Part shown: positions 8,461 to 16,576 of the stretch, piece after piece
How the letters are laid out: each line of letters opens with the position of its first letter
How positions within the stretch are numbered: position 1 is the stretch's first letter
Origin: Pseudomonadota bacterium
GTDB taxonomy: Bacteria; Verrucomicrobiota; Verrucomicrobiia; Limisphaerales; SXTU01
Direction: 5' to 3'
Length of the DNA: 36,990 nucleotides
Assembly: GCA_009922615.1 (NCBI GenBank)
Contig: RFVF01000048.1
Location: 1-36,990 of the forward strand
Position numbers and translations under genes: made by a program
Notes under the pieces: generated by a model
Told to the model about the DNA's origin: nothing
Seen by the model: the letters and a program-made list of their open reading frames with translations, nothing else
The model's database searches: none

Positions 8461-9924
8461 TCAACTCGCAATCTTCCGCATCACCTCCGCGCCTTCCACG
8501 CCGACGAGTTTTTTATCTAGGCCGCCGTAGAAATAAGTCAGCTTGTCGGGATCCAGGCCCATCTGATGCAGCGCAGTAGCGTGGAGGTTCTTCACGTGGA
8601 AGCGGTCGGTTACGGCGGAAGCGCCGAGTTCGTCCGTCTCGCCGACGGTGGTGCCGCCTTTGATGCCGCCGCCGGCCATCCACATAGTGAAGCCGTAGGC
8701 GTTGTGGTCACGGCCGGTGCCGGTGGCGTATTCGGCGGTGGGCTGACGCCCGAACTCGCCGCCCCAAATAATGAGCGTGCTGTCGAGCAAGCCGCGTTGC
8801 TTGAGATCCTTAATCAGACCGGCGATGGGCTTGTCCGTGCGCCCGGCGTGATGGGTGTGATTCTTCACGAGATCGCCGTGGGCGTCCCAGTTGTCGTCGT
8901 TGTGCGCGCCGCCGGAGTAGAGCTGAATAAATCGCACACCGTGCTCGACCAGCCGCCGCGCGAGCAGGCAGCGCCGGCCAAAGTCCTCGGTGCGCTTGTC
9001 ATTCATCCCGTAGAGCTCCTTGGTCGCCTCGGTTTCCTTGCTCAAGTCCACAGCGTCGGGCGCGCTGCTCTGCATCTTGAAGGCCATCTCGTAGCTGGCG
9101 ATGCGGGCGGCGAGATTGCTATTGTCGGCGCGCGGGGCCTGGTGCTCGGAGTTGAACTCCTTGAGCGTGTCGAGGAAGCGCCGTTGCGACGCTTCGCTCA
9201 TGGTGGCGGGGCGTTGGAGGTCAAGAATCGGGTCACCGGCCGAGCGCATGATGGTGGCTTGGTAGCTCGCAGGCATGTAGCCGCTGGACCAGTTCTTCGC
9301 ACCGCTGATCGGGCCGCCCGTGGGGTCGAGCATCACCACGAAGCCGGGCAGATTCTCGTTCACACTGCCGAGGCCGTAGTTCACCCACGAGCCGAGGCAC
9401 GGGCTGCCGGAGAGCACCTTGCCGGTGTTCATCTGAAGCATCGCGGAGCCGTGGATGGGCGAGTCGGCCATCATCGAGTGGATGAAGGCCATGTCGTCCA
9501 CGCAGCCGGCGAGATGCGGGAAAAGGTCGCTAACCCACTTGCCGGACTGGCCGTAGTTCTTGCCGGTCCACTTCGGACCGACGACGCGGCCCTCGTTCTT
9601 CTTGCCGCCGCGCCCGAAGGTTTTCACCGGAATGATTTTGCCATCGAGTTTGTAGAGCTCGGGCTTGTAATCAAACGTGTCCACCTGGCTCGGCCCGCCA
9701 TACATGAAGAGAAAAATGACGCTCTTGGCCTTGCCCGCGAAGTGGCCCTGCTTGGGCGTGAGCGGATTGGCGAAAGGCGTGGCGGCCGTGGCGGGCGGCG
9801 CGAAGAATTTGTCAGCGGTGAGCAGGCCGGTCATGGCGAGCCCGGTGAAGCCGGCGCCGGCTTCCCAAAGGAACTCGCGGCGGGTGCGGCGGCAGAAACT
9901 GGGTGTGTTCGCAGGCGCATTCAT
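8461..9924 (-). CDS. DUF1501 family protein (Tat-exported), minus-strand module
   Basis: A 487-residue DUF1501 protein and paralogue of the gene at 6940. The N-terminus carries a clear twin-arginine leader (TRREFLWEAG at about 14-23, then the hydrophobic FTGLAMTGLL). Conserved segments are MYGGPSQVDTFDYKPEL, GGEFGRQP, GRDHNAYGFTMWMAGGGIKGG and LHATALHQMGL. The ATG start lies 6 bases after the stop of the upstream PSD1 gene (stop at 9931-9933), so the two are almost certainly co-transcribed. It is the last gene of the minus-strand module and runs into the hairpin at 8366-8441. The substrate is unknown; a hydrolytic or structural envelope role is inferred only from the fold and the export signal. 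Confidence 0.85.
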   Translation of the reverse strand: MNAPANTPSFCRRTRREFLWEAGAGFTGLAMTGLLTADKFFAPPATAATPFANPLTPKQGHFAGKAKSVIFLFMYGGPSQVDTFDYKPELYKLDGKIIPVKTFGRGGKKNEGRVVGPKWTGKNYGQSGKWVSDLFPHLAGCVDDMAFIHSMMADSPIHGSAMLQMNTGKVLSGSPCLGSWVNYGLGSVNENLPGFVVMLDPTGGPISGAKNWSSGYMPASYQATIMRSAGDPILDLQRPATMSEASQRRFLDTLKEFNSEHQAPRADNSNLAARIASYEMAFKMQSSAPDAVDLSKETEATKELYGMNDKRTEDFGRRCLLARRLVEHGVRFIQLYSGGAHNDDNWDAHGDLVKNHTHHAGRTDKPIAGLIKDLKQRGLLDSTLIIWGGEFGRQPTAEYATGTGRDHNAYGFTMWMAGGGIKGGTTVGETDELGASAVTDRFHVKNLHATALHQMGLDPDKLTYFYGGLDKKLVGVEGAEVMRKIAS

Positions 9925-9930
9925 TTGTTC

Positions 9931-12912
9931 TTAATCTACAAAAACCAGTTCGTTCAGGTTCAGCGCCATGAGGCAGAAATACTTCAGCGCCACTTCGGCC
10001 GTGGCGTTGTCCTGCGCACGCAACGCTGCGACGAGGCCGAGGCTGCGTTGCACTTCGGTGTCCGTCGGCGGGCGAGTGGTGACGAGCTGAAGGCCGAGGC
10101 GAACTTGCTTGCTCACATCATCGCCCGCTTCCCGACGCAGCCGCGCGGCGAACACGTCCGCCTGCTCGTTCAGGAATGCGCTGTTCAACATCCCGAGCGC
10201 CTGCGTGGGCTGCACGGTCGAGAAGCGCACGGGCGCGGAGCGGTCAGTCTCGGCGACATCAAAGCTCTCGAGAATGGGCGGGCGCAACGAGCGCTTCACC
10301 TTGATGTAGATGCTGCGGCGCGCTTGCTCCTCGGGCGACGACTTGCCCCAGCCTTTGCCGGGCTGCGACTGGCCGGCGAGGACTTCGCGCGGGATGTCCA
10401 CGAAGACGCCGGGGCCGAACATTTTGAGGTTTAGCGTCCCGTTGATGGCCAGAACGGAATCACGGATCTCCTCCGCCGTGAGCCGGCGCGGGTCGCAGCG
10501 CCAGAGCAAGTCATTCTGCGGGTCGGCTTGCAGCGCCGCCGGGCTGCCGCGCGACGACATGCGATACACCTGCGAGTTCATGATGAGCCGGTGCATGGCC
10601 TTCACGCTCCAACCGCGCGCGACGAACTCGCTCGCCAGCCAATCGAGCAACTCGGGATGCGTGGGCCGGTCGCCTTGCAGACCGAAGTTGCTCGCCGAAC
10701 GCACGAGGCCGCGCCCGAAGTGATGCTGCCAGATGCGGTTCACCATCACGCGCGCGGTGAGCTGGTTGTCGGGCGAGGTAATCCAGTTCGCCAGCACGGT
10801 GCGGCGCCCGCTCGTGCGCGCATCGGCGGCTGGCTTGGGCAGGACGGGCGCGGGCGAGCCCAGCACTTCGAGGAAACCTGGTTCGACGACTTCGCCCGCC
10901 AGAGCTGGATTGCCGCGCGCAAGCAGGTGCGTCGGCGGGGGGACCGCCCCGCGTTCGGTCACGACAAGCGCCTTTTCGCCGGCGATCTTCTCGGGCTTGA
11001 GCTGCTCGAGCTCCTTCTTGAGCGCTTGGTAAGTCTTCGCCTGCTCTGCCCCGAGCACGCGCGGGCCTTCGGTGCGGATGAGCTGGGCGAAGTCCGATTT
11101 GGGTGACTTGTTCTTAACGGCGCGAACAGGTTCGCTGGCGGCCGAGAGCGCGCGGCGGGTGAAGCCGGGGCCGGACCAGGCGACAGTGAGGCCGAGGCCG
11201 TTCTGGCGTTGAAAGTATTCGAGTTTGATGGCGCGGCGGCCCTGAGTCAGGCGCACCGTGGTGGATTGCTCGTTGCCCTCGCCGTGGATGCCGTCATAAA
11301 GGATGACCTGCTTGCCATCCACGCTCAGACGCGAACCGTCGTCACTGTCGAGGTGGAACGTGTAATCGCCGTCCTTGGGCACGATGAGCGTGCCCTCGAA
11401 AACAAATCCGAAGGCGGTGTTGCGGGTGCGCAAGCCGATGTCGAAGAGGCCGCTCGAAACCTTGCCACTCTCTTCGGCTTTCACGAGCGTGAAGTCCGGC
11501 AGCTTGTCCCACGTGTCGCGGTAGTAACGGAACTGGAGTTCGTCGAGGTCGCGCGGCGCGGTGGCGTTCGGCTGCGGCGCGTTCTCGCCCTTGGCCAGGC
11601 GGTCGCGGAACAACTTTTCCAACGCGGTGATGCTGGCCTGAACTTCATCGCGGCGGCGCTCGACTTCACGCACCCGAGCTGCGTGCGCCGCCTTCTCCGC
11701 ATCAGTCGTGAACAGCGCCACTTCATCGGTCGGTCCGCCGTTGCGGTAATGGTTCACGTTCTGGAAGAACGCCAGCAGGCGGTAATAGTCCTGCTGCGGT
11801 ATGGGGTCGATCTTGTGGTGGTGGCACCGTGCGCAATCCACCGTGAGACCGAGGAAAACCTGACTCGTCGTGGACACGATGTCGTCGAGGCCATCGTATC
11901 GTGCAAGTTCGCGATCGGCAGGCTCGTCATCCCAAATGCCGAGCCGGTAGAAGCCGGTGGCGATGAGCGCGTCAGCATCGGCGTTGGACAACTCATCGCC
12001 GGCGAGCTGCTCGCGGATGAAGCGGTCGTATGGTTTGTCGCTGTTGAAGGCGCGAATGACGTAGTCACGGAAGCGCCAGGCGTTGGGCTTATCGCCGTCG
12101 CGCTCGTAGCTGTTGCTCTCGGCAAAACGGACGAGGTCGAGCCAGTGGCGACCCCACTTCTCGCCGTAGCGCGGGGAGTCGAGTAGGCGGTCCACCAAAT
12201 GTTCCCAAGCCGTGGGCGACTTGTCTGCCACGAACGCCTCCACCTCGGCGGGCGTCGGTGGCAAACCGGTCAAGTCGTAGTAAGCACGGCGCACCAGTTC
12301 CCGAGGCGTGGCAGCCGGATTAGCGGTGAGATTCTTCGCGGCAAGCTTGGCGCGGATAAAGGCGTCGATGGGATTCGACCCAACAGAATTGAAGCCCTTG
12401 ATCTCGGGAACTGGCGGACGCTTTACCGGCTGAAAGGCCCAGTGCGCGCGGTCCTTCGCGGTGATTTGAAATTCTTTCCGAGTCGCGGCCACCGGTGCTT
12501 CCCCCGTAAGCATCGGAGCACCCATCTTGATCCATTCGGTCAGATCTGCGACTTGGCGCGCGGTGAGCCGTTGCTTGGGCGGCATCTTGAGGTCCGGGTT
12601 TTGATAGCCAACCGCAATTACCAGCCGACTCTTGTCCGGCTCACCCGCAACCAGGATCGCCCCGCCCTCACCGCCCGCGCGAATGGCTCCGGGAGAGTCG
12701 AGGCGGAGCTGGCCTTTCTGCTTCTCCGCCCCGTGACAGGTGTAGCAATGCTCCGCGAGCAAAGGCCGGACTTTGCGCTCGAAGAACTCCAAGCCAGCGG
12801 CACTGGGTTCCGCTGCCTCAACCGATGCCAAAGTGCAAAGGCCAGCTGCCGTGGCGAACGCCGAAGTCCGCCAACGTGGCACTGCCAGAAGAGGGAGGGC
12901 GAGCCAACTCAC
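9931..12912 (-). CDS. PSD1 c-type cytochrome with DUF1549, PA14 and DUF1553 domains
   Basis: An intact 993-residue multidomain protein. The order is: signal peptide (about 1-34, ending VEAAE), PSD1 cytochrome c with CYTCH at 56-60 and MPP at 110-112, DUF1549 (about 175-380) with a second CxxCH (CARCH, 360-364), a PA14 domain (about 460-585; GDYTFHLDSDDGSRLSVDG is its signature), and DUF1553 (about 710-985; LTARVMVNRIWQHHFGRGLV). PA14 domains often bind carbohydrate, so a role at a polysaccharide surface is possible but inferred. The start is GTG at 12912-12910, abutting the TAA of the upstream propeller gene; a second GTG ten codons in would also leave a good signal peptide. Unlike its plus-strand paralogue (3766-6937) it is uninterrupted and carries the extra PA14 domain. 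Confidence 0.88.
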   Translation of the reverse strand: MSWLALPLLAVPRWRTSAFATAAGLCTLASVEAAEPSAAGLEFFERKVRPLLAEHCYTCHGAEKQKGQLRLDSPGAIRAGGEGGAILVAGEPDKSRLVIAVGYQNPDLKMPPKQRLTARQVADLTEWIKMGAPMLTGEAPVAATRKEFQITAKDRAHWAFQPVKRPPVPEIKGFNSVGSNPIDAFIRAKLAAKNLTANPAATPRELVRRAYYDLTGLPPTPAEVEAFVADKSPTAWEHLVDRLLDSPRYGEKWGRHWLDLVRFAESNSYERDGDKPNAWRFRDYVIRAFNSDKPYDRFIREQLAGDELSNADADALIATGFYRLGIWDDEPADRELARYDGLDDIVSTTSQVFLGLTVDCARCHHHKIDPIPQQDYYRLLAFFQNVNHYRNGGPTDEVALFTTDAEKAAHAARVREVERRRDEVQASITALEKLFRDRLAKGENAPQPNATAPRDLDELQFRYYRDTWDKLPDFTLVKAEESGKVSSGLFDIGLRTRNTAFGFVFEGTLIVPKDGDYTFHLDSDDGSRLSVDGKQVILYDGIHGEGNEQSTTVRLTQGRRAIKLEYFQRQNGLGLTVAWSGPGFTRRALSAASEPVRAVKNKSPKSDFAQLIRTEGPRVLGAEQAKTYQALKKELEQLKPEKIAGEKALVVTERGAVPPPTHLLARGNPALAGEVVEPGFLEVLGSPAPVLPKPAADARTSGRRTVLANWITSPDNQLTARVMVNRIWQHHFGRGLVRSASNFGLQGDRPTHPELLDWLASEFVARGWSVKAMHRLIMNSQVYRMSSRGSPAALQADPQNDLLWRCDPRRLTAEEIRDSVLAINGTLNLKMFGPGVFVDIPREVLAGQSQPGKGWGKSSPEEQARRSIYIKVKRSLRPPILESFDVAETDRSAPVRFSTVQPTQALGMLNSAFLNEQADVFAARLRREAGDDVSKQVRLGLQLVTTRPPTDTEVQRSLGLVAALRAQDNATAEVALKYFCLMALNLNELVFVD

Positions 12913-13863
12913 TTACTTTGCCCCGAGCACGTGTTGCACGGGCATGGAGTTGCCGAAGTTTTTGAAGTCCTTGAAGGACCATACGACTTTCTTGTCCTTC
13001 GTCACCTCGATGAACTGCGGGTGGTTCGGGCCGGCGTGACAGTTGCCAATCATCGTGTTGCCGTTGGCGAGGCGCTCGACGCATGTGACCCACGCGAGTG
13101 TGATGCCGGGCAAGTCGTTCTGCTCGACCTTCCAGACGATCTCCTTGGCGGGCGTGACTTCGAGGACGCTGTGGCCGTTGCCGCTGCCGATAAGCGTGTT
13201 GCCGTTGGCAAGGCGCACCGCGCAGAAGACCGAGTTACCCCACGCCTCGGGACCGTGGCCACCCTTCTTCTCCTTGCCGAACAGTGGCACCTCGTATTCC
13301 CAAACCACCTTGCCGCTCCCGTCATACTCGCGGACGAAGCCGTCGGCTTCGTGCGCGACAAGGTAATTGCCATTCGCGATCTTGCGCACGAGGCGCGTGT
13401 CGCTGTGCGCGTTGGGCTTGTTGCGCTTGAGCTGGATTTCTTTCTGAATCTTCCCATCCTTGTCCACCTCGATGATGCGGCCGGGGCCGGACTCGGCGAT
13501 CATGGTCAGGCCGTTCTCGACGCGCTGGAAGGCGTGAACCTCCACGCGCTTGCCTTCGTTGCCGTTCATCTTCCCCGAGTCGTATTCCCACACGACCTTC
13601 TTATCCGGCGCGACTTCGACGATTTTCTGAAAACCCTGCTGAAGGAGCACGTTGCCATTGGGCAGCACATGCGCATCGTGGATGCCGCCGATTTTCAGCT
13701 CCCATTCGTAGCTGCCATCCGGTGCGATGATCGCGAGCCGACGCGTCGAGTCATCGCCCGCGAGGAAGCGCCGACCGGTGCCAGTCTGTTCGGCATGAAG
13801 TGGTGATGTGAGGGCGAGGCACAAGGCAGCAAGCGCAGCCCGGCAGATCAAAGTGTTTGTCAT
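12913..13863 (-). CDS. Secreted NGN-repeat beta-propeller protein, minus-strand module
   Basis: A 316-residue exported protein with a signal peptide (TNTLICRAALAALCLALTSPLHAE). The mature part is a set of propeller blades with the LPNGN or LANGN turn followed by an IVEV/VVWEY strand: VLPNGNVLLQ, KIANGNYLVA, RLANGNTLIG and RLANGNTMIG. It is a paralogue of the protein at 2815. It is the first gene of the minus-strand module. Its TAA is immediately followed by the GTG start of the PSD1 gene, which indicates translational coupling. No catalytic motif or heme site is visible. It may bind a ligand or serve as a scaffold for the cytochrome encoded next to it; this is inference from gene order. Confidence 0.8.
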   Translation of the reverse strand: MTNTLICRAALAALCLALTSPLHAEQTGTGRRFLAGDDSTRRLAIIAPDGSYEWELKIGGIHDAHVLPNGNVLLQQGFQKIVEVAPDKKVVWEYDSGKMNGNEGKRVEVHAFQRVENGLTMIAESGPGRIIEVDKDGKIQKEIQLKRNKPNAHSDTRLVRKIANGNYLVAHEADGFVREYDGSGKVVWEYEVPLFGKEKKGGHGPEAWGNSVFCAVRLANGNTLIGSGNGHSVLEVTPAKEIVWKVEQNDLPGITLAWVTCVERLANGNTMIGNCHAGPNHPQFIEVTKDKKVVWSFKDFKNFGNSMPVQHVLGAK

Positions 13864-13941
13864 AGGCGGAGGTTAATGACTGGCGAACGGAAGGGAAATT
13901 CGATTCGGACGAGTGTGTGTCACATCCCAAAACCCCATGCC

Positions 13942-13958
13942 GCCGACTTGCAGTCGTC
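13942..13958. repeat. Short hairpin with TTGCA loop (imperfect)
   Basis: GCCGAC-TTGCA-GTCGTC: six-base arms around a TTGCA loop, with one mismatch (positions 13943/13957). It lies in the intergenic region between the divergent propeller and SDR genes. It shares its loop with the hairpins at 18845 and 18868 and its left arm with the one at 18930, so these look like members of one repeat family. Confidence 0.5.
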
Positions 13959-14017
13959 GCCCGTTCTGTTCACACTCCGCCCGTCGCACAATTCAACTCA
14001 CGCCCAAACGCATCGCC

Positions 14018-14791
14018 ATGCCGAAAGTTCCCGCCAACAATTTCTCCCTCGCCGGTCGCGTCGCCCTCGTCACCGGCAGCAGCACCGGCCTGGGAAAGGC
14101 CATGGCCATCGCACTCGGCAAGGCCGGGGCGAAGGTCGCACTGAACTACGCCAACAACACCGCCCGCGCCAAGAAGTCCTTCGCCGAGTTTCAAGCCCTC
14201 GGCCTCACCGGTGCGCTCTTCAAGGCCGACGTGACCAGCGAGGCCGACGTTGCGAAGATGCACCGCGCCATCACCAAGCAGCTCGGCCCGGTGGACATCG
14301 TCGTCCTCAACGCCACGTGCGACCAGCCGCAGAAACCCATCGAGGACTACGACTGGGCGTTCTACCAGCGCATGATTGATTTCTTCATCAAGAGCCCGTT
14401 CCTCCTCACGCGCGCGTGCCTGCCGCACATGAAGGCGCAGCGCTGGGGCCGCATCATCAACATCGGCTCCGAGGTCGTCGCGCGCGGCGTGCCGAACTTC
14501 ACGGCCTACGTCGCGGCCAAGGGCGGGCAGAACGGCTTCCATCGCAGCCTCGCGGGCGAGCTGGCCCCGCACGGCATCACGGTGAACATGATTGCGCCCG
14601 GCTGGATTCCCGTGGAGCGCCATGAGAAGGACCCGCAAGCGCTCAAGGACGGCTACCGCGCGCTCATCCCCGTCAACCGCTGGGGCATCCCCTCCGACCT
14701 CGACGGCGCGGTGGTCTTCCTCGCGAGCGAGGCGTCGTCCTTCGTCACCGGGCAGACGCTGCATGTGAACGGCGGGCTGACGGTGTGCTAA
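14018..14791 (+). CDS. SDR family NAD(P)-dependent oxidoreductase
   Basis: A 257-residue classical short-chain dehydrogenase/reductase with a Rossmann fold. The cofactor motif TGSSTGLG is at 19-26. The catalytic residues are Ser151 (IINIGSE), Tyr164 and Lys168 (YVAAK). The C-terminal GQTLHVNGGLTV is typical of FabG-like members. The usual NAG motif is NAT here (residues 98-100), a modest change. The frame is open back to 13913, but the ATG at 14018 gives a standard SDR N-terminus. It stands alone, divergent from the minus-strand propeller module. Its TAA stop lies inside the left edge of an attC-like repeat (14786-14877). The substrate cannot be assigned. Confidence 0.88.
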   Translation: MPKVPANNFSLAGRVALVTGSSTGLGKAMAIALGKAGAKVALNYANNTARAKKSFAEFQALGLTGALFKADVTSEADVAKMHRAITKQLGPVDIVVLNATCDQPQKPIEDYDWAFYQRMIDFFIKSPFLLTRACLPHMKAQRWGRIINIGSEVVARGVPNFTAYVAAKGGQNGFHRSLAGELAPHGITVNMIAPGWIPVERHEKDPQALKDGYRALIPVNRWGIPSDLDGAVVFLASEASSFVTGQTLHVNGGLTVC

Positions 14792-14877
14792 CGCCCCTAG
14801 CTCAGCGACCCGGCCCACGGGACGCCACGACAGTAACAAAGACGCGATGGCCGGGTTAGCTGCGCGCGTGGTTAGGC
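14786..14877 (-). repeat. attC-like recombination site 1
   Basis: Read on the minus strand the element begins GCCTAAC (14877-14871), a perfect RYYYAAC R''-type box, and ends GTTAGCA (14792-14786), a degenerate GTTRRRY R'-type box. Inner arms 14803-14815 and 14849-14862 pair over 12 bases (CAGC + A + CCCGGCC), with one base facing two. The extra base is on the side expected of an extrahelical base for a minus-oriented attC. The core AGCTCAGCGACCCGGC at 14799-14814 recurs at 15185-15200. No integrase gene is in the window, so the attC call is structural inference. Confidence 0.5.
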
Positions 14878-15159
14878 CACACGGTCTCCTCGCTCTCTGT
14901 CTGGTGCGACTCTCTCCAAGATGGCGATGAGGTCGTCATAAGTGTCAATCCACCGAACCTGCCGTCCGTCGGCAAGCTCAATCACTACTATGTCCATACC
15001 CATCTCTGGGAAAACCTGCCAACTCCTGACATCTGCAATCGGCAGCCTGTGCTTTGGTCGCCGCCCACGACCACAAACCAACTCACCGCCCTGAAGCTCG
15101 TAAACGCCGCTCTTCAGTTTGTGATCCAACCATCGCTGAAAGCCTCGGAGTAACGCCAT
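14872..15159 (-). CDS. Hypothetical 95-residue protein in a possible integron-type cassette
   Basis: A small soluble protein I do not recognise. It has a basic N-terminus (ALLRGFQRWLDHKLKSG), alternating beta-type strands (VYELQGGELVCG, RLPIADVRSWQVF, MDIVVIELADGRQVRWID) and a C-terminal helix (YDDLIAILERVA), a small beta-rich fold. The open frame reaches 15222, but that extension is translated repeat sequence. The ATG at 15159 lies 13 bases after the GTTAGGC box of the preceding repeat, as in integron cassettes, where genes often start close to the recombination point without a strong ribosome site. The stop codon TAA is within the GCCTAAC box of the next repeat. This packing between two related repeats is the main reason to take the gene as real. 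Confidence 0.6.
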   Translation of the reverse strand: MALLRGFQRWLDHKLKSGVYELQGGELVCGRGRRPKHRLPIADVRSWQVFPEMGMDIVVIELADGRQVRWIDTYDDLIAILERVAPDRERGDRVA

Positions 15160-15171
15160 TCGCGTAGTGTG

Positions 15172-15255
15172 GCCTAACGACCCAAGCTCAGCGACCCGGC
15201 GCACGGGACGCGGGGATTGCAACGGAAGCGCGATGGCCGCATTGCATGCTTAGGC
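15172..15255 (-). repeat. attC-like recombination site 2
   Basis: On the minus strand it begins GCCTAAG (15255-15249), one base off an R'' box, and ends with a perfect GTTAGGC R' box (15178-15172). The core at 15185-15211 matches site 1 (14799-14825) at 26 of 27 bases, and GCGATGGCCG is also shared. The arm nearest 15240 has diverged and pairs less well than in site 1. It lies 3 bases after the stop of the lipoprotein gene and 13 bases before the ATG of the next gene. Confidence 0.5.
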
Positions 15256-15258
15256 ATC

Positions 15259-15723
15259 TCATTCTGGCGTGATGAAGTCTTCCTTGATAATCTCTTTTAT
15301 GCGATATGTCCCATTTTGCGGACTTGGACCGTTTTGCGCTACCGGATTGACGCCTCCGATTCCACGCGTCGGCGAGTCTGGAACAATCTGATCGAGTTTG
15401 ATAATCACAACCTTTTTCGTTCTGTCGACGGTGATAATCCCGACGTGTTTGTTCGGCAAGTAGGGTGCATTAACGTGCAGCACAGGGTCTTTGTATTCTG
15501 GTCCATCCCCTTTTAGAGTCGACCAGCAAAACAACGCATGTCGATAGCCTCCAATGCCGTGTATTGTGAAGAGAGGTGTCCAATACTTGCCTTCAATAGA
15601 CATTTGAATTTTGCCAGAAGCACCGGTCCGCAAGACGGCATACTTCTCAATATCTGAATTCCCAGTCGCGCATCCCGCAAGAATCAAACCTAGAAGGAGG
15701 AGAGCGCACAGGTGTGATTTCAT
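15259..15723 (-). CDS. Small hypothetical lipoprotein
   Basis: A 154-residue protein with a bacterial lipoprotein leader: basic start, hydrophobic core (ALLLLGLILAGC) and lipobox LAGC with Cys18 as the lipidated residue. The mature part looks beta-rich (YWTPLFTIHGIGGYRH, HVGIITVDRTKKVVIIKLDQI) and I do not recognise a family. Base composition is visibly more A+T-rich than in neighbouring genes, which fits recent acquisition. The TGA stop lies 3 bases before an attC-like repeat, so gene plus repeat have the form of a cassette. A possible upstream boundary (GTTATAC on the minus strand, 15772-15766) lies 43 bases before the ATG. No strong Shine-Dalgarno sequence precedes the start. Confidence 0.7.
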   Translation of the reverse strand: MKSHLCALLLLGLILAGCATGNSDIEKYAVLRTGASGKIQMSIEGKYWTPLFTIHGIGGYRHALFCWSTLKGDGPEYKDPVLHVNAPYLPNKHVGIITVDRTKKVVIIKLDQIVPDSPTRGIGGVNPVAQNGPSPQNGTYRIKEIIKEDFITPE

Positions 15724-15758
15724 ATCTAGGTCTAGCTTGTCGCAAAACCGCAGTTCTC

Positions 15759-15780
15759 GCGATTCGTATAACGGAATCGC
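15759..15780. terminator. Hairpin directly after the FN3 gene
   Basis: A 7-bp perfect inverted repeat, GCGATTC (15759-15765) and GAATCGC (15774-15780), with an 8-base loop GTATAACG. It abuts the stop codon of the FN3 gene on the minus strand. There is no T-run, so terminator function is uncertain. The loop holds GTTATAC (minus strand), one base off the GTTRRRY box expected at a cassette boundary. Confidence 0.35.
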
Positions 15781-16410
15781 CTACGGCACCCGTTTCACCG
15801 CCGGGTCGCTCCAGGGGCTCTTGAGGCCTTTGGGGCCAAGGGCGCGGACGCGCACCCAGATTTTGCTGCCGCTGGTCAGGCCCTTGAGGGTGATCTTGGA
15901 GCCGCTGGCGATGTCGCCGGCGCGCCAACTGGTGCTCGTGGGCGGGTCATCGCTGACTTGCACTTCGTGGTTCTTGGCCTTGTCCACGCGGTCCCAAATG
16001 GCGTCCAGCTCGCCGTCGCTGTCGCCGGCGGTGAGGCTGAGGTTTTGCGGGGCGGCCAGGGAGGTGGTGGGCGACTTGGGCGCGCGCAAGGTCATGCCGG
16101 CGGTTTGGATTTTGACTTCGTCGCCGCCGGAGGTTTCCCACACGTAGTTGGCGAGGGAGTTGAGGGCGTCATCGGCGGCGCTTTCGGCGTTGCCGAGGTT
16201 GGTGGTGGCGGTCTTGGCGGCTTGCTGGGCGACGCCTTGCGCGGTGAGCGCGGCCGCGAGCGCGTCAGCCTTGGCGGTCAGGGCCGCAAGCGTGGGCGCG
16301 GGCGTGGCGTAGGTGGCGTTGCCGGTGAGGGCGGTGACGATGTCGCGGATGAATTGCACTTTCTCCGCGACGTTTTTGCCGGCGAGGTCGAGTTTGATTT
16401 GGTTAGCCAT
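15781..16410 (-). CDS. Fibronectin type III domain protein of a verrucomicrobial small-protein family
   Basis: A 209-residue protein without a signal peptide. The N-terminal half (about 1-105) is helical and Ala-rich (VAEKVQFIRDIVTALTGNATY, ALTAKADALAAALTAQG). The C-terminal half (about 118-209) is one fibronectin-III domain ending LTSGSKIWVRVRALGPKGLKSPWSD. I recall close architectural relatives (MANQIKL start, 'TGN..Y/F.TP.P' motif, single FN3) in Verrucomicrobiota and Bacteroidota, with no known function. The frame is open to 16479, but the ATG at 16410 matches the family start. The region upstream is the repeat array at 16577-16775, which may hold its promoter. The hairpin at 15759-15780 follows the stop. 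Confidence 0.75.
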   Translation of the reverse strand: MANQIKLDLAGKNVAEKVQFIRDIVTALTGNATYATPAPTLAALTAKADALAAALTAQGVAQQAAKTATTNLGNAESAADDALNSLANYVWETSGGDEVKIQTAGMTLRAPKSPTTSLAAPQNLSLTAGDSDGELDAIWDRVDKAKNHEVQVSDDPPTSTSWRAGDIASGSKITLKGLTSGSKIWVRVRALGPKGLKSPWSDPAVKRVP

Positions 16411-16576
16411 AGGTTTTTCTTTCTGCCTGGTTGGGGCTTTGGTTTCCGATGGGTAATTGCGCGCATTATTTAATGACAAGGCGCATCGGGAAGCAAGCAG
16501 ATTTTGTCAAGCGAAGACTTCTCGCAAGTCGGGCGAAGGTAGCGCCGTGGTGCGCGAGGCGTCGCCCGGGCCGGGT

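Noticed and set aside
8566..10434. 622-residue open frame on the plus strand
   Set aside because: It lies opposite the DUF1501 and PSD1 genes, which have clear domain motifs. Its own translation is His/Val/Ala/Arg-rich and without recognisable domains, as expected of an antisense frame in high-GC DNA.
14794..14830. tRNA gene (CCCCTAGCTCAGC looks like a D-arm)
   Set aside because: No acceptor pairing, no anticodon arm and no TTCGA arm follow. The same bases belong to the attC-like repeat core, which recurs at 15185.
15217..15516. 99-residue plus-strand open frame starting in repeat site 2
   Set aside because: It begins in the repeat and runs antisense through the lipoprotein gene, which has a convincing lipobox on the other strand.
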